The translations under genes were made by a program, and so were the position numbers. A DNA stretch of 64,000 nt, taken from UBA4416 sp040386075. Lineage in GTDB: Bacteria > Bacteroidota > Bacteroidia > B-17B0 > Aurantibacillaceae. The notes under the pieces were generated by a model. It worked only from the letters and a program-made list of their open reading frames with translations, had not been told where the DNA came from and searched no databases. The stretch spans positions 186,001 to 250,000 of the forward strand of contig JAZKGE010000008.1 of assembly GCA_040386075.1 (NCBI GenBank). The letters are read 5' to 3'. This document shows, piece after piece, positions 18,401 through 29,400 of the stretch (its first letter is position 1; each line of letters opens with the position of its first letter).

Positions 18401-21400
18401 CACCGGGCGGGCAAACAGGATCTACAGCAAGTAACTTATGTCCGGGAACTTATACCTGTACCATTACGGATTTTTACGGATGCGTATCAACAGCAGTTGG
18501 TACTATTACCCAGCCACCTGTATTAACAGCCATCATGAACTCCAACAACGTAAAATGTTTTGGAACAGCCACCGGAACAGTAACAGCAGCAGGTAGCGGC
18601 GGCACAGGACCATATACTTACTTGTGGACAGCACCTATTACCAATATAGCAGCCACAGTACCCAACGTATTTGCAAACAACTATTTCTGTAACATTACCG
18701 ATGCCAATAACTGTACGATCACGCAAAGCATTGCGGTAACAGAACCACCAACCTTAGCGATCACATCAACCGTAACAGCGGCTAACTGTAACCTTGCAAA
18801 CGGATCAGCCACGATCACTATTTCAGGAGGATCAACGCCTTATAATGCCGTATGGAGCAATAGTGTTACAGGAACCACGGTTAGTGGAGTAGCAGCAGGC
18901 ACGTATACTATTAATGTAACAGATGCCAATAACTGTACCCAAACCTTAGCAGCAACCATTCCTAATTCATCAGGACCAACCTTAACTATTACAAGCTTTA
19001 CCAACGTGAGCTGTTTTGGAGGAACTAACGGTGGAGCCACTGCCTTAGCAGCAGCAGGAACAGGAACCTATAGTTATTCATGGAGTCATGGCCCTACTAC
19101 CCCTGTAGCAACCAATTTAAACGCCAGTGTTTATACAGCCTCGGTAACAGATGCAGTAGGATGTGTGGCATCAGCAAGTGTTACAATTACCCAACCAACA
19201 GCCTTAACCGTTAATATAGTAGTTACCCAACCAAAATGTTTTGGATCAATTGATGGCGGCGGTATAGCGTCAGCCACTGGCGGTACAGGAACACCAAGCT
19301 ATACGTATGCATGGACAGGCGGTGGCGGATCTGCCTCAAGCAGCAATCCGTTAGGCGCAGGTAATTACGGATTGACTGTAACCGATGGTAACGGATGTGT
19401 AGCAACCTCAAGCATGGCTTTAGTTAATCCGCCGGCGATGGCAGCAAGCATTACAGCAACCAACGTGACCTGTTTTGGCTTATGCAACGGAACGGCAGTA
19501 GCTACAAGCACCAACGGTATTGGCGTTGTAAGCTATTACTGGACAGGAACCCCAAGCCCGGTTTCATCACCAACCTTAACCGGAGCCTGTGCAGGAAGCT
19601 ATACAGTATTAGCAACCGATCAGAACAGTTGTACAGCTACAGCACAGATCAACATCACACAACCAACACAAGTAACAGCTAATATTTCATCAACAGGCAG
19701 CGTGACCTGTAACGGCGGCAACAATGGATTTGCAGCAGTAACAGCAGCAGGCGGAACAGGCGCTCATACATATACCTGGATGCCGGGGAACATTACTGCA
19801 GCCACAGCCAACACCTTAACAGCAGGTATATATGTAGTAACTGTACAAGACGCTAACTTATGTTCAGCCACAGCCACAGCCACGATCATAGAACCAACGC
19901 CACTGGCAACCACCTTAACAACCACCAACGTAAAATGTAACGGCGGAACAGACGGAACAGCGAACATTGCTTATTTAGGCGGTGCAGGAACCACTACCTT
20001 CTTATGGGGCCCCGGCTTACAAACCGGTAACCCTGTCAATAATTTAGGAGCAGGTCCCCAAACTGTAACAATAACATCTAACGGAGCATGCCCTACTATT
20101 TTAACTTTTACATTAACAGAGCCGGCAGTCTTAACCGCAGTTGTTTCTGCAACCAATTCGAACTGTGGACAAGCAAACGGTAAGACCTGTGCTGTAGTTG
20201 GTGGAGGAACATCACCCTTAAATACATTATGGAGTAATGGTATCAGCACACTATGCAACAACAATGTGATAGCAGGAGCTTATACCTTTACCGTAACGGA
20301 CGCAAACAACTGTGTAGCGATCGCGAGTGGATTGGTTAATGACATTGCAGGACCTGTAGTTTCAATAACAAGTCAAACAAACGTGAGTTGTTTTAACGGA
20401 ACCAACGGAGCAATAACTTCTACATTAACAGGTGGAGTAAGTCCGTATACTTATTTATGGGTAGGAACATCATATACAACAGCCAATCTGTCAAATATAC
20501 CATTCGGCTTCTATAACCTTCAGGCTACTGACGCTGCAGGATGTGTCGGAACAGCTTCTGTTCAGATTACCCAACCAACGCAATTGGTAAGCGCTATAGG
20601 AAGCTCTACTAATGTAAGTTGTTTTGGATTGAGCAATGGTGGGGCTACTGTATTGGCCAATGGCGGAACAGGAGCATATACATATTCCTGGTCGCCAAGC
20701 GGCCAAACTAACGCCGGGCTAACTAACGTACCTTTCAGTACACCAACAGTTGTTGTAACAGATGCTAACGGATGTACAACAACCTCTTCCTTAACTATTA
20801 CACAACCACAAGCATTGGTAATGGCAGCCTCCAGCTTCAGTAATATTTCATGTTTCGGAGGCAGCGATGGACAGATATCAACGACTGTTCAGGGTGGAAC
20901 CGGTGGATATAACTATGTATGGTTACCTTCGGGAACAGCCCCATCATTGAACGGCTTAAGTGCCGGCGGTTATTCGGTAACCGTGACCGATGGTAACAAC
21001 TGTTCTATTAATGCTAACTTCAATATCACCGAACCATCTGTATTAACATCAACCTATACCTCTCTACCGGCAACCTGTGGTTTGGCCAACGGATCAGCTA
21101 CAGTAATTATCGGCGGCGGAACCCCTTCTTATAGTGTCGTATGGAACCTTCCGGGTACACCAACCACAACGGTGGCTACCAACATGGGACCTGGTACTAA
21201 CTGGATCGCTAATATCACGGATTCAAAAGGTTGTTTACTGACACAGACCGTAGCCATAGCAAACCCTCCGGTATCAGCGATCACAGGATTCAGTGTAAAC
21301 TCACCATCCTGTTTTGGCTTATCGAACGGAGATATTACGATCAATTATACAGCAGGAACGGCACCATACACGGTAAGCTGGTCTAACCCTATATCACAAA

Positions 21401-22815
21401 CGATCACCACTGCAGCCTTAACACAAAGTGTAGCAGGTGTATCAGCAGGTGTATACACAGCAACTTTAACCGATAATTATGGATGTACAACTTCCCAACC
21501 GGTGAATGTTACCCAGCCAGGAATGTTGGTATTAATTCCAAGCCCTAATGTAACGATCTGTTATGGACAATCTACCCAGTTAAGTGCATCCGGACAAAAC
21601 GGAACACCGGGATATACTTATACCTGGGTATCTAATCCATTTGTTGGAGGCGGACCTCATACAGTAAACCCAACAGTAACGACACAGTATACGGTATCAG
21701 CTACTGATTCAAAAGGATGTTTCCAGGGACCAAAGGTCATTACGGTAAACGTTACCCCACAACTGATCGTTACCCCAACAGTTATCACGGTATGTCATGG
21801 CGTAGAGGCGATATTAACGCCAACATTTGCAAGTGCCGGTAATGGCGGGCCATACACGTATGCCTGGACACCAGGATCAGTTAGCACCAGTACACTGAGC
21901 GTTGTAGGCAATGCAACAGGAGCAGCGACAACCAATACGTATGCTGTAACGGTAAATGATGGCTGTACAATCCCGAATTCAACAGCGATCTTTACAGTAA
22001 ATGTAAACCCACTGCCGATCATCAACTTCGTAGCTTCTCATACTGTTGGTTGTGCACCTCTTACACTTACTCTTACTGGTACTTCTAATGGTGCAGGGGA
22101 TATGTTTACTTGGAGTGATTTATCCGGAGGAACAGGTAATCCTAAATATGTTACACTAAGCGATTCAGGATTATATACAGTAAGCTTAATGGTAACCAGT
22201 TTAACAACAGGTTGTACAAAAGACACAACTAAAATAAATTACATTGAAGTATACCCTAATCCTATTGCTTCTTTTTATGCACAGCCGCAACAAGCGAGTA
22301 TATTGGAGCCTACCATTAATTTTATAAATACCTCTCAGGGGGCCAACAGTTATTTTTGGAATTTTGGAGATCCGGGGGCTATTGGTAACACGAACACATC
22401 CACTGTAACCGATCCAAGTCATACGTATGGCGTTGTGGGGATCTATGGCGTTAATCTGGTAGCCACATCCACCAACTTTTGTAAGGATACAGCCCGGATC
22501 ATGGTTGAGATCCTGCCTGACTTTGCGTTATACATCCCAAATACCTTTACTCCTGATGGAAACGGTGTGAATGATATCTTCCAGCCAATGGGTGTGGGGA
22601 TCGATGAGGAGAACTACCGGATGGATATTTACGACAGATGGGGAGAGAATATCTTCACCAGCAATGCCTTCAGAAAAGGTTGGGATGGAACGGTGAAGGG
22701 AGGCTCAAAAATAGCAGAGCAGGGTGTTTACACTTACAAACTGATGGTAAAAGACACACAGGGCAACAAACATCCGTATGTAGGGCACGTCACCGTCCTC
22801 AAAAAAGAAAATTAA
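15412..22815 (+). CDS. Giant SprB-repeat adhesin A with T9SS type B signal
   Basis: 2467 residues. A signal peptide (MKKLLFTLLISYLAINTARA) is followed by a unique Cys-rich N-terminal region (to about residue 165), then Ig/PKD-like modules to about 415. About 21 SprB-type repeats follow, each built on a C-F-G-x-x-N-G ... GG-x-x-P-Y-x-Y-x-W ... G-x-Y-x-V-x-V-x-D-x-x-G-C pattern. After them come Ig-like and PKD domains (WNFGDPG) and a gliding-motility-type C-terminal domain (YIPNTFTPDGNGVNDIF, YDRWGENIF, GWDGT), the T9SS type B sorting signal. The best known relative is SprB, a mobile adhesin for gliding in Flavobacterium. From base 16657 onward it is duplicated in adhesin B; the N-terminus is not. 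It is expected on the cell surface; adhesion or gliding is inferred from family. Confidence 0.92.
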   Translation: MKKLLFTLLISYLAINTARACHGLALVNYNFSVGATGVTVNGSSDAATCGCGPYWMQVEVSCTSTGLSGLPPTAMQNIIDNWAGPGTTYSSHPWYFGLLNVPNYTAGSAWPDVCTVEPYTSVFIPFSALCPGQTYFFRSREWLGGSTAVPPAGPWSAMNSFTVPGVLTTLNFSLTANPAIFCAPGSSTLTASSMVSGCGSLTYTWSPGGSTASSIVVSPAATTIYSLTAAAPCQAPVTKTVAVTVVSALSAAFTPLNTTVCTGSSQVFTHTGTAGVIHNWAVSPAAGVTVSTPTSTNPTITFATAGSYVVSHTVTAGSCTNVVTTNVTVVAVTSPFTIPSATQCLTGNSFSFNNTGTAGGTHSYSFSPVAGSPAVGGTANYSGSFTAAGTYSVTHTVTSGGCTSTTTQTIQVNPMPSATLSFTNPNCGATNGVIVITNTSPGAPPQTVTGYASSLGTVSGQTVTGLGAGTPVITLTNNFGCTFTVSATLASAAGPSALPLTPNNIICGVGTGSITIGTVTGGTAPYTYNVNGGAFSSSPAVTGLASGTYTIGVRDANGCIFTNTVTISVTTGPTAIAGTTTAAGCGMTNGTYNITGVTGGTSPYTYTVNGVASGTGSLTTNLAPGTYPVIVKDANGCTFNTTFAVGGTTGPTSATITTTNASCGSANGSATVTGVTGGAPTYSFSFDGGAFAAGTTTTGLTAGPHTIIIKDANTCTLSVTYNILNTGSPTASVTSSLNISCFGGTNGAFTVTPVGGTGPAYTYTLTSPFQTNGTGQFSGLLPGTYNITVKDQAGCVTTTSVTLTQPPVLTLTATPIAAKCFGTATGTVNITGAGGTPTYSYNLNSGPYQTSPNFNNQVSAIYTMGIRDANGCTATQTVQVTQPPALNIVTATQNANCTAANGVATTTVTGGTPTYSYTWSGGGGTAATSNSVVAGTYTVTVTDANGCTITAQPVIGLTPGGTAAITASTNITCNGLCNGSITAGMTGGAAPFNYLWSPGGQTGSTASNLCPGTYTCTITDFYGCVSTAVGTITQPPVLTAIMNSNNVKCFGTATGTVTAAGSGGTGPYTYLWTAPITNIAATVPNVFANNYFCNITDANNCTITQSIAVTEPPTLAITSTVTAANCNLANGSATITISGGSTPYNAVWSNSVTGTTVSGVAAGTYTINVTDANNCTQTLAATIPNSSGPTLTITSFTNVSCFGGTNGGATALAAAGTGTYSYSWSHGPTTPVATNLNASVYTASVTDAVGCVASASVTITQPTALTVNIVVTQPKCFGSIDGGGIASATGGTGTPSYTYAWTGGGGSASSSNPLGAGNYGLTVTDGNGCVATSSMALVNPPAMAASITATNVTCFGLCNGTAVATSTNGIGVVSYYWTGTPSPVSSPTLTGACAGSYTVLATDQNSCTATAQINITQPTQVTANISSTGSVTCNGGNNGFAAVTAAGGTGAHTYTWMPGNITAATANTLTAGIYVVTVQDANLCSATATATIIEPTPLATTLTTTNVKCNGGTDGTANIAYLGGAGTTTFLWGPGLQTGNPVNNLGAGPQTVTITSNGACPTILTFTLTEPAVLTAVVSATNSNCGQANGKTCAVVGGGTSPLNTLWSNGISTLCNNNVIAGAYTFTVTDANNCVAIASGLVNDIAGPVVSITSQTNVSCFNGTNGAITSTLTGGVSPYTYLWVGTSYTTANLSNIPFGFYNLQATDAAGCVGTASVQITQPTQLVSAIGSSTNVSCFGLSNGGATVLANGGTGAYTYSWSPSGQTNAGLTNVPFSTPTVVVTDANGCTTTSSLTITQPQALVMAASSFSNISCFGGSDGQISTTVQGGTGGYNYVWLPSGTAPSLNGLSAGGYSVTVTDGNNCSINANFNITEPSVLTSTYTSLPATCGLANGSATVIIGGGTPSYSVVWNLPGTPTTTVATNMGPGTNWIANITDSKGCLLTQTVAIANPPVSAITGFSVNSPSCFGLSNGDITINYTAGTAPYTVSWSNPISQTITTAALTQSVAGVSAGVYTATLTDNYGCTTSQPVNVTQPGMLVLIPSPNVTICYGQSTQLSASGQNGTPGYTYTWVSNPFVGGGPHTVNPTVTTQYTVSATDSKGCFQGPKVITVNVTPQLIVTPTVITVCHGVEAILTPTFASAGNGGPYTYAWTPGSVSTSTLSVVGNATGAATTNTYAVTVNDGCTIPNSTAIFTVNVNPLPIINFVASHTVGCAPLTLTLTGTSNGAGDMFTWSDLSGGTGNPKYVTLSDSGLYTVSLMVTSLTTGCTKDTTKINYIEVYPNPIASFYAQPQQASILEPTINFINTSQGANSYFWNFGDPGAIGNTNTSTVTDPSHTYGVVGIYGVNLVATSTNFCKDTARIMVEILPDFALYIPNTFTPDGNGVNDIFQPMGVGIDEENYRMDIYDRWGENIFTSNAFRKGWDGTVKGGSKIAEQGVYTYKLMVKDTQGNKHPYVGHVTVLKKEN
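16657..22815 (+). repeat. Direct repeat copy 1 (6.16 kb), adhesin A
   Basis: Matches 24816-30974 at a constant offset of 8159 bases with no indel. One synonymous difference lies near the left edge (T at 16677, C at 24836). From 16678 to 22691, about 6.0 kb, I saw no difference, and the translations and all antisense frames match. From 22692 to the stop there are 12 substitutions in 124 bases. The N-terminal coding sequences before 16657 are unrelated. Confidence 0.95.
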
Positions 22816-22840
22816 GAACATTATCACTGGATAAATTAAA

Positions 22841-22868
22841 CGCCGCTTAAACCAAGCGGCGTTTTTTT
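22841..22868 (+). terminator. Intrinsic terminator after adhesin A
   Basis: Stem CGCCGCTT (22841-22848) / AAGCGGCG (22854-22861), loop AAACC, then seven T. It separates adhesin A from the next two-gene unit. Confidence 0.92.
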
Positions 22869-22934
22869 ATTTCCTAAATGAGTGAAAATCAGGATAGAAT
22901 GAGCAAAAAACCCCTAATAATTCACTTTTTTTAA

Positions 22935-22942
22935 TAAATTTA
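22935..22942 (+). promoter_or_regulatory. Candidate -7 box for the thioredoxin-like/adhesin B unit
   Basis: TAAATTTA followed by CA, the same string as the -7 candidate of adhesin A, 24 bases before the ATG at 22966. No clear -33 element. Low certainty in this AT-rich spacer. Confidence 0.3.
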
Positions 22943-22965
22943 CACAACCACTTTATCAAAATAAA

Positions 22966-23460
22966 ATGAAAGCCATTTTTATAACCACACTTATCCTTTT
23001 TTTACAGCTACAATTAAATGCTCAAGAATCTGCTCAGAATTTTGAAGGATTAAAACAATCAATCAGTAAAATTAGCCCTGAAATTGATTTAACAAATAAA
23101 TTAATTTTTATTTCTACATGGAAAAGCACTGATTTTGAAAGCCGTGAAATGAATAAAGAAGCTTATCGCGTTTATAAGATCTACGAAAACGCAAGATTGA
23201 AAAATGGAGAAAAAGGAACTGTATTTATAAGCCTTAACCTGGACACAGATGACCAAAACAGAAGCCTGGCAATAGGGAAGGACGGCATTGAACAGTCTGT
23301 GGTATACTCAGATACTCAACTTATAACAATGATTCAATCGCAATTTAACTTAAGCGGTACTCAAAATATTATTGTGATGGATAAAACCGGCGCTATCCAG
23401 TATACAAACCTTTCAAAAGATCAGATATTTCCTTCACTAAGAAATCTTATCACCAGATAA
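22966..23460 (+). CDS. Secreted thioredoxin-like protein lacking cysteines
   Basis: 164 residues. A signal peptide (about 1-19, ending LQLNAQ) is followed by a thioredoxin-like pattern: KLIFISTWKS where TlpA/AhpC-like proteins have F-x-x-xWC-x-x-C, a long helix (NKEAYRVYKIYENARLKN), VFISLNLDTDD, and NIIVMDKTGAI, the strand-turn before the C-terminal helix. There is no cysteine anywhere, so it cannot be a thiol-disulfide reductase. It may be a binding or chaperone derivative. It lies 23 bases before adhesin B on the same strand, after a terminator, so it is probably co-transcribed with B. Function is unknown. Confidence 0.7.
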   Translation: MKAIFITTLILFLQLQLNAQESAQNFEGLKQSISKISPEIDLTNKLIFISTWKSTDFESREMNKEAYRVYKIYENARLKNGEKGTVFISLNLDTDDQNRSLAIGKDGIEQSVVYSDTQLITMIQSQFNLSGTQNIIVMDKTGAIQYTNLSKDQIFPSLRNLITR

Positions 23461-23483
23461 TCTGAACACACAAACCTTACACT

Positions 23484-26400
23484 ATGAAATACTTTACACT
23501 CATCATTTTAGCCTGTTTTATTTTTAGTAATAAAACATTTTTTGCGCAAGCGGTTACAGCATCTAACTGTACCCAAGCAATTAACATTTGTAGCAATGCA
23601 GGATTTCAAATCGATCCGAATGGTGCCGGATCTGTGAATGAAATCCCATTTACAAACTCAGTATCTAATCCCGGCACTAACCCTGCAAGCGCCAATATGG
23701 GATGTTTATTGAGTGGTGAAACCAATAGTACATGGATGATCGTTAACATTCAGACATCTGGTATATTGCAGTTTTCTTTTGGCGGTGGCGGTTCCCAGGC
23801 AGGATATTATGATTGGGCAATGTGGCCTTATACACCGACTTCATGCGCTGGGATTCAAGGCAATACCTTACCTCCGGTTCGTTGTAATTGGAATTTAGCA
23901 AGTAATGGAGGAACCGGTTTAGCCAACCCTGTACCAGCAGGAGGCAATGCAGGAAATTATGAACCACCATTAAATGTAACCTGTGGACAAAAATTTGTTA
24001 TTTGTTTTTCTAATTGGAGTAGCGTTGCTTCTAATGTGCCACTTAATTTCTTTGGTACCGCAGGAGTAAGTTGCGCTCCTATTCCAAATCCTATTACGGT
24101 TAATGCCGCAACTATTTGTGGAAGCCAGACCGCTGTTTTAACAGCCACGGCCGCTGCGGGAAACACTTATACCTGGCAGCCAGGCGGATCGAACGGTTCA
24201 TCAATTTCTGTTAATCCCGGTGTTACTACTACTTATACTGTTTCAGCTTCAGGTGGTTGTGGGTCACAGGTAGGAACGCAAACAACAGTTGTAAATGTTA
24301 CCGCAGGTCCTAACTCAAGTATTACTTCAGTAGTGAACAATACTCCTGGTGGTGGTGCAGACGCTACTCCTGCAGTACAATGTTTAACACCAAACAGTTT
24401 TAATTTTACTGCCCCTGCAGCAACAGGAACACATTCGTGGAACTTCGGTGGTGGTGGCGCATCTCCTGCAACATCAAACGCCACAAATCCTACGGGAATT
24501 ACATACAGCACTCCCGGTACTTATACAGTAACACATACAGTTTCAAATGCTGGCTGTGTTTCAACATCATCAACAGTTGTAACCATAACAGCTCCACCAA
24601 CAGCAGTGGTAGCAAGTGTACCCAGTTGTGCTACTACAGGATCAGCATCAGTTAATGCTTCGGGTGGTACACCAGGATATACCTATAACTGGCAGCCAAG
24701 CGGAGGAACCGGAGCAACGGCAACCGGCCTGGGGTTAGGAACCTATTCTGTTACAGTTACAGATGCAAATGGGTGTTTTGTTACTAGTTCAATTATTGTT
24801 TCTACAAACCCTAAACCTTCAGCTACATTAAGTTTCACCAATCCAAACTGCGGAGCTACTAATGGAGTTATTGTTATAACTAACACATCACCAGGTGCTC
24901 CACCACAGACAGTAACGGGCTATGCGAGCAGTTTGGGTACTGTATCAGGCCAAACAGTAACAGGATTAGGAGCAGGGACACCTGTAATCACATTAACTAA
25001 TAATTTTGGATGTACGTTTACGGTATCAGCAACATTAGCCAGTGCAGCAGGACCATCAGCCTTACCTTTAACGCCTAATAATATTATTTGTGGTGTTGGC
25101 ACAGGCAGCATAACTATAGGCACAGTAACCGGAGGCACAGCGCCCTATACATATAACGTTAATGGCGGAGCATTTTCATCAAGCCCAGCAGTAACAGGAT
25201 TAGCATCAGGCACCTATACGATAGGCGTTAGAGACGCTAACGGTTGTATATTTACAAATACAGTTACTATTTCTGTAACTACCGGTCCAACTGCCATTGC
25301 AGGAACGACAACAGCAGCAGGTTGTGGCATGACCAACGGAACCTACAATATTACAGGGGTAACCGGTGGCACATCCCCTTACACCTATACAGTAAATGGA
25401 GTAGCATCAGGAACAGGAAGTTTAACAACGAACCTTGCTCCGGGCACTTATCCGGTAATTGTAAAAGATGCTAATGGCTGTACCTTTAATACAACCTTTG
25501 CAGTAGGTGGAACAACAGGACCAACATCAGCAACGATCACAACAACTAATGCAAGTTGCGGAAGTGCCAACGGATCAGCAACGGTAACAGGGGTAACCGG
25601 CGGAGCCCCAACCTATAGCTTCTCTTTTGATGGAGGAGCATTTGCAGCAGGAACGACAACAACAGGACTAACGGCGGGCCCGCATACAATTATTATAAAA
25701 GACGCCAATACCTGTACATTATCAGTAACTTATAATATATTAAACACAGGAAGTCCGACAGCATCTGTAACCAGTTCATTGAACATTAGCTGCTTTGGCG
25801 GAACGAACGGAGCCTTTACAGTAACACCTGTAGGCGGAACAGGTCCTGCCTATACTTATACATTAACGAGCCCTTTCCAGACCAATGGCACAGGCCAGTT
25901 CTCAGGTTTACTACCAGGAACATACAATATTACAGTAAAAGATCAGGCAGGCTGTGTAACCACCACATCGGTAACATTGACCCAACCACCGGTGTTAACC
26001 CTAACAGCAACGCCCATAGCAGCCAAATGTTTTGGAACAGCCACGGGGACGGTTAACATAACAGGCGCAGGCGGTACACCAACTTATTCTTATAATCTGA
26101 ACAGCGGCCCTTACCAAACATCTCCCAACTTTAATAACCAGGTTTCAGCTATTTATACGATGGGTATAAGAGACGCGAACGGCTGTACAGCAACCCAAAC
26201 AGTACAGGTGACCCAACCACCGGCATTAAACATAGTAACCGCCACACAGAACGCTAACTGTACAGCAGCTAACGGAGTAGCTACCACTACAGTAACGGGC
26301 GGCACGCCAACTTACTCCTATACCTGGAGTGGAGGAGGTGGCACAGCAGCCACATCGAACAGCGTAGTTGCAGGAACCTATACAGTAACGGTAACAGACG

Positions 26401-29400
26401 CTAATGGTTGTACGATAACAGCACAACCGGTAATAGGCTTAACACCGGGCGGCACGGCAGCCATAACAGCCTCCACCAACATTACCTGTAACGGCTTATG
26501 TAACGGAAGCATCACCGCAGGCATGACCGGAGGCGCAGCACCGTTTAACTATTTATGGTCACCGGGCGGGCAAACAGGATCTACAGCAAGTAACTTATGT
26601 CCGGGAACTTATACCTGTACCATTACGGATTTTTACGGATGCGTATCAACAGCAGTTGGTACTATTACCCAGCCACCTGTATTAACAGCCATCATGAACT
26701 CCAACAACGTAAAATGTTTTGGAACAGCCACCGGAACAGTAACAGCAGCAGGTAGCGGCGGCACAGGACCATATACTTACTTGTGGACAGCACCTATTAC
26801 CAATATAGCAGCCACAGTACCCAACGTATTTGCAAACAACTATTTCTGTAACATTACCGATGCCAATAACTGTACGATCACGCAAAGCATTGCGGTAACA
26901 GAACCACCAACCTTAGCGATCACATCAACCGTAACAGCGGCTAACTGTAACCTTGCAAACGGATCAGCCACGATCACTATTTCAGGAGGATCAACGCCTT
27001 ATAATGCCGTATGGAGCAATAGTGTTACAGGAACCACGGTTAGTGGAGTAGCAGCAGGCACGTATACTATTAATGTAACAGATGCCAATAACTGTACCCA
27101 AACCTTAGCAGCAACCATTCCTAATTCATCAGGACCAACCTTAACTATTACAAGCTTTACCAACGTGAGCTGTTTTGGAGGAACTAACGGTGGAGCCACT
27201 GCCTTAGCAGCAGCAGGAACAGGAACCTATAGTTATTCATGGAGTCATGGCCCTACTACCCCTGTAGCAACCAATTTAAACGCCAGTGTTTATACAGCCT
27301 CGGTAACAGATGCAGTAGGATGTGTGGCATCAGCAAGTGTTACAATTACCCAACCAACAGCCTTAACCGTTAATATAGTAGTTACCCAACCAAAATGTTT
27401 TGGATCAATTGATGGCGGCGGTATAGCGTCAGCCACTGGCGGTACAGGAACACCAAGCTATACGTATGCATGGACAGGCGGTGGCGGATCTGCCTCAAGC
27501 AGCAATCCGTTAGGCGCAGGTAATTACGGATTGACTGTAACCGATGGTAACGGATGTGTAGCAACCTCAAGCATGGCTTTAGTTAATCCGCCGGCGATGG
27601 CAGCAAGCATTACAGCAACCAACGTGACCTGTTTTGGCTTATGCAACGGAACGGCAGTAGCTACAAGCACCAACGGTATTGGCGTTGTAAGCTATTACTG
27701 GACAGGAACCCCAAGCCCGGTTTCATCACCAACCTTAACCGGAGCCTGTGCAGGAAGCTATACAGTATTAGCAACCGATCAGAACAGTTGTACAGCTACA
27801 GCACAGATCAACATCACACAACCAACACAAGTAACAGCTAATATTTCATCAACAGGCAGCGTGACCTGTAACGGCGGCAACAATGGATTTGCAGCAGTAA
27901 CAGCAGCAGGCGGAACAGGCGCTCATACATATACCTGGATGCCGGGGAACATTACTGCAGCCACAGCCAACACCTTAACAGCAGGTATATATGTAGTAAC
28001 TGTACAAGACGCTAACTTATGTTCAGCCACAGCCACAGCCACGATCATAGAACCAACGCCACTGGCAACCACCTTAACAACCACCAACGTAAAATGTAAC
28101 GGCGGAACAGACGGAACAGCGAACATTGCTTATTTAGGCGGTGCAGGAACCACTACCTTCTTATGGGGCCCCGGCTTACAAACCGGTAACCCTGTCAATA
28201 ATTTAGGAGCAGGTCCCCAAACTGTAACAATAACATCTAACGGAGCATGCCCTACTATTTTAACTTTTACATTAACAGAGCCGGCAGTCTTAACCGCAGT
28301 TGTTTCTGCAACCAATTCGAACTGTGGACAAGCAAACGGTAAGACCTGTGCTGTAGTTGGTGGAGGAACATCACCCTTAAATACATTATGGAGTAATGGT
28401 ATCAGCACACTATGCAACAACAATGTGATAGCAGGAGCTTATACCTTTACCGTAACGGACGCAAACAACTGTGTAGCGATCGCGAGTGGATTGGTTAATG
28501 ACATTGCAGGACCTGTAGTTTCAATAACAAGTCAAACAAACGTGAGTTGTTTTAACGGAACCAACGGAGCAATAACTTCTACATTAACAGGTGGAGTAAG
28601 TCCGTATACTTATTTATGGGTAGGAACATCATATACAACAGCCAATCTGTCAAATATACCATTCGGCTTCTATAACCTTCAGGCTACTGACGCTGCAGGA
28701 TGTGTCGGAACAGCTTCTGTTCAGATTACCCAACCAACGCAATTGGTAAGCGCTATAGGAAGCTCTACTAATGTAAGTTGTTTTGGATTGAGCAATGGTG
28801 GGGCTACTGTATTGGCCAATGGCGGAACAGGAGCATATACATATTCCTGGTCGCCAAGCGGCCAAACTAACGCCGGGCTAACTAACGTACCTTTCAGTAC
28901 ACCAACAGTTGTTGTAACAGATGCTAACGGATGTACAACAACCTCTTCCTTAACTATTACACAACCACAAGCATTGGTAATGGCAGCCTCCAGCTTCAGT
29001 AATATTTCATGTTTCGGAGGCAGCGATGGACAGATATCAACGACTGTTCAGGGTGGAACCGGTGGATATAACTATGTATGGTTACCTTCGGGAACAGCCC
29101 CATCATTGAACGGCTTAAGTGCCGGCGGTTATTCGGTAACCGTGACCGATGGTAACAACTGTTCTATTAATGCTAACTTCAATATCACCGAACCATCTGT
29201 ATTAACATCAACCTATACCTCTCTACCGGCAACCTGTGGTTTGGCCAACGGATCAGCTACAGTAATTATCGGCGGCGGAACCCCTTCTTATAGTGTCGTA
29301 TGGAACCTTCCGGGTACACCAACCACAACGGTGGCTACCAACATGGGACCTGGTACTAACTGGATCGCTAATATCACGGATTCAAAAGGTTGTTTACTGA

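Noticed and set aside
16657..22815. CRISPR array or tandem DNA repeat inside the adhesin
   Set aside because: The repetition is at protein level (SprB units of variable length and DNA sequence); there are no fixed-length DNA repeats with unique spacers.
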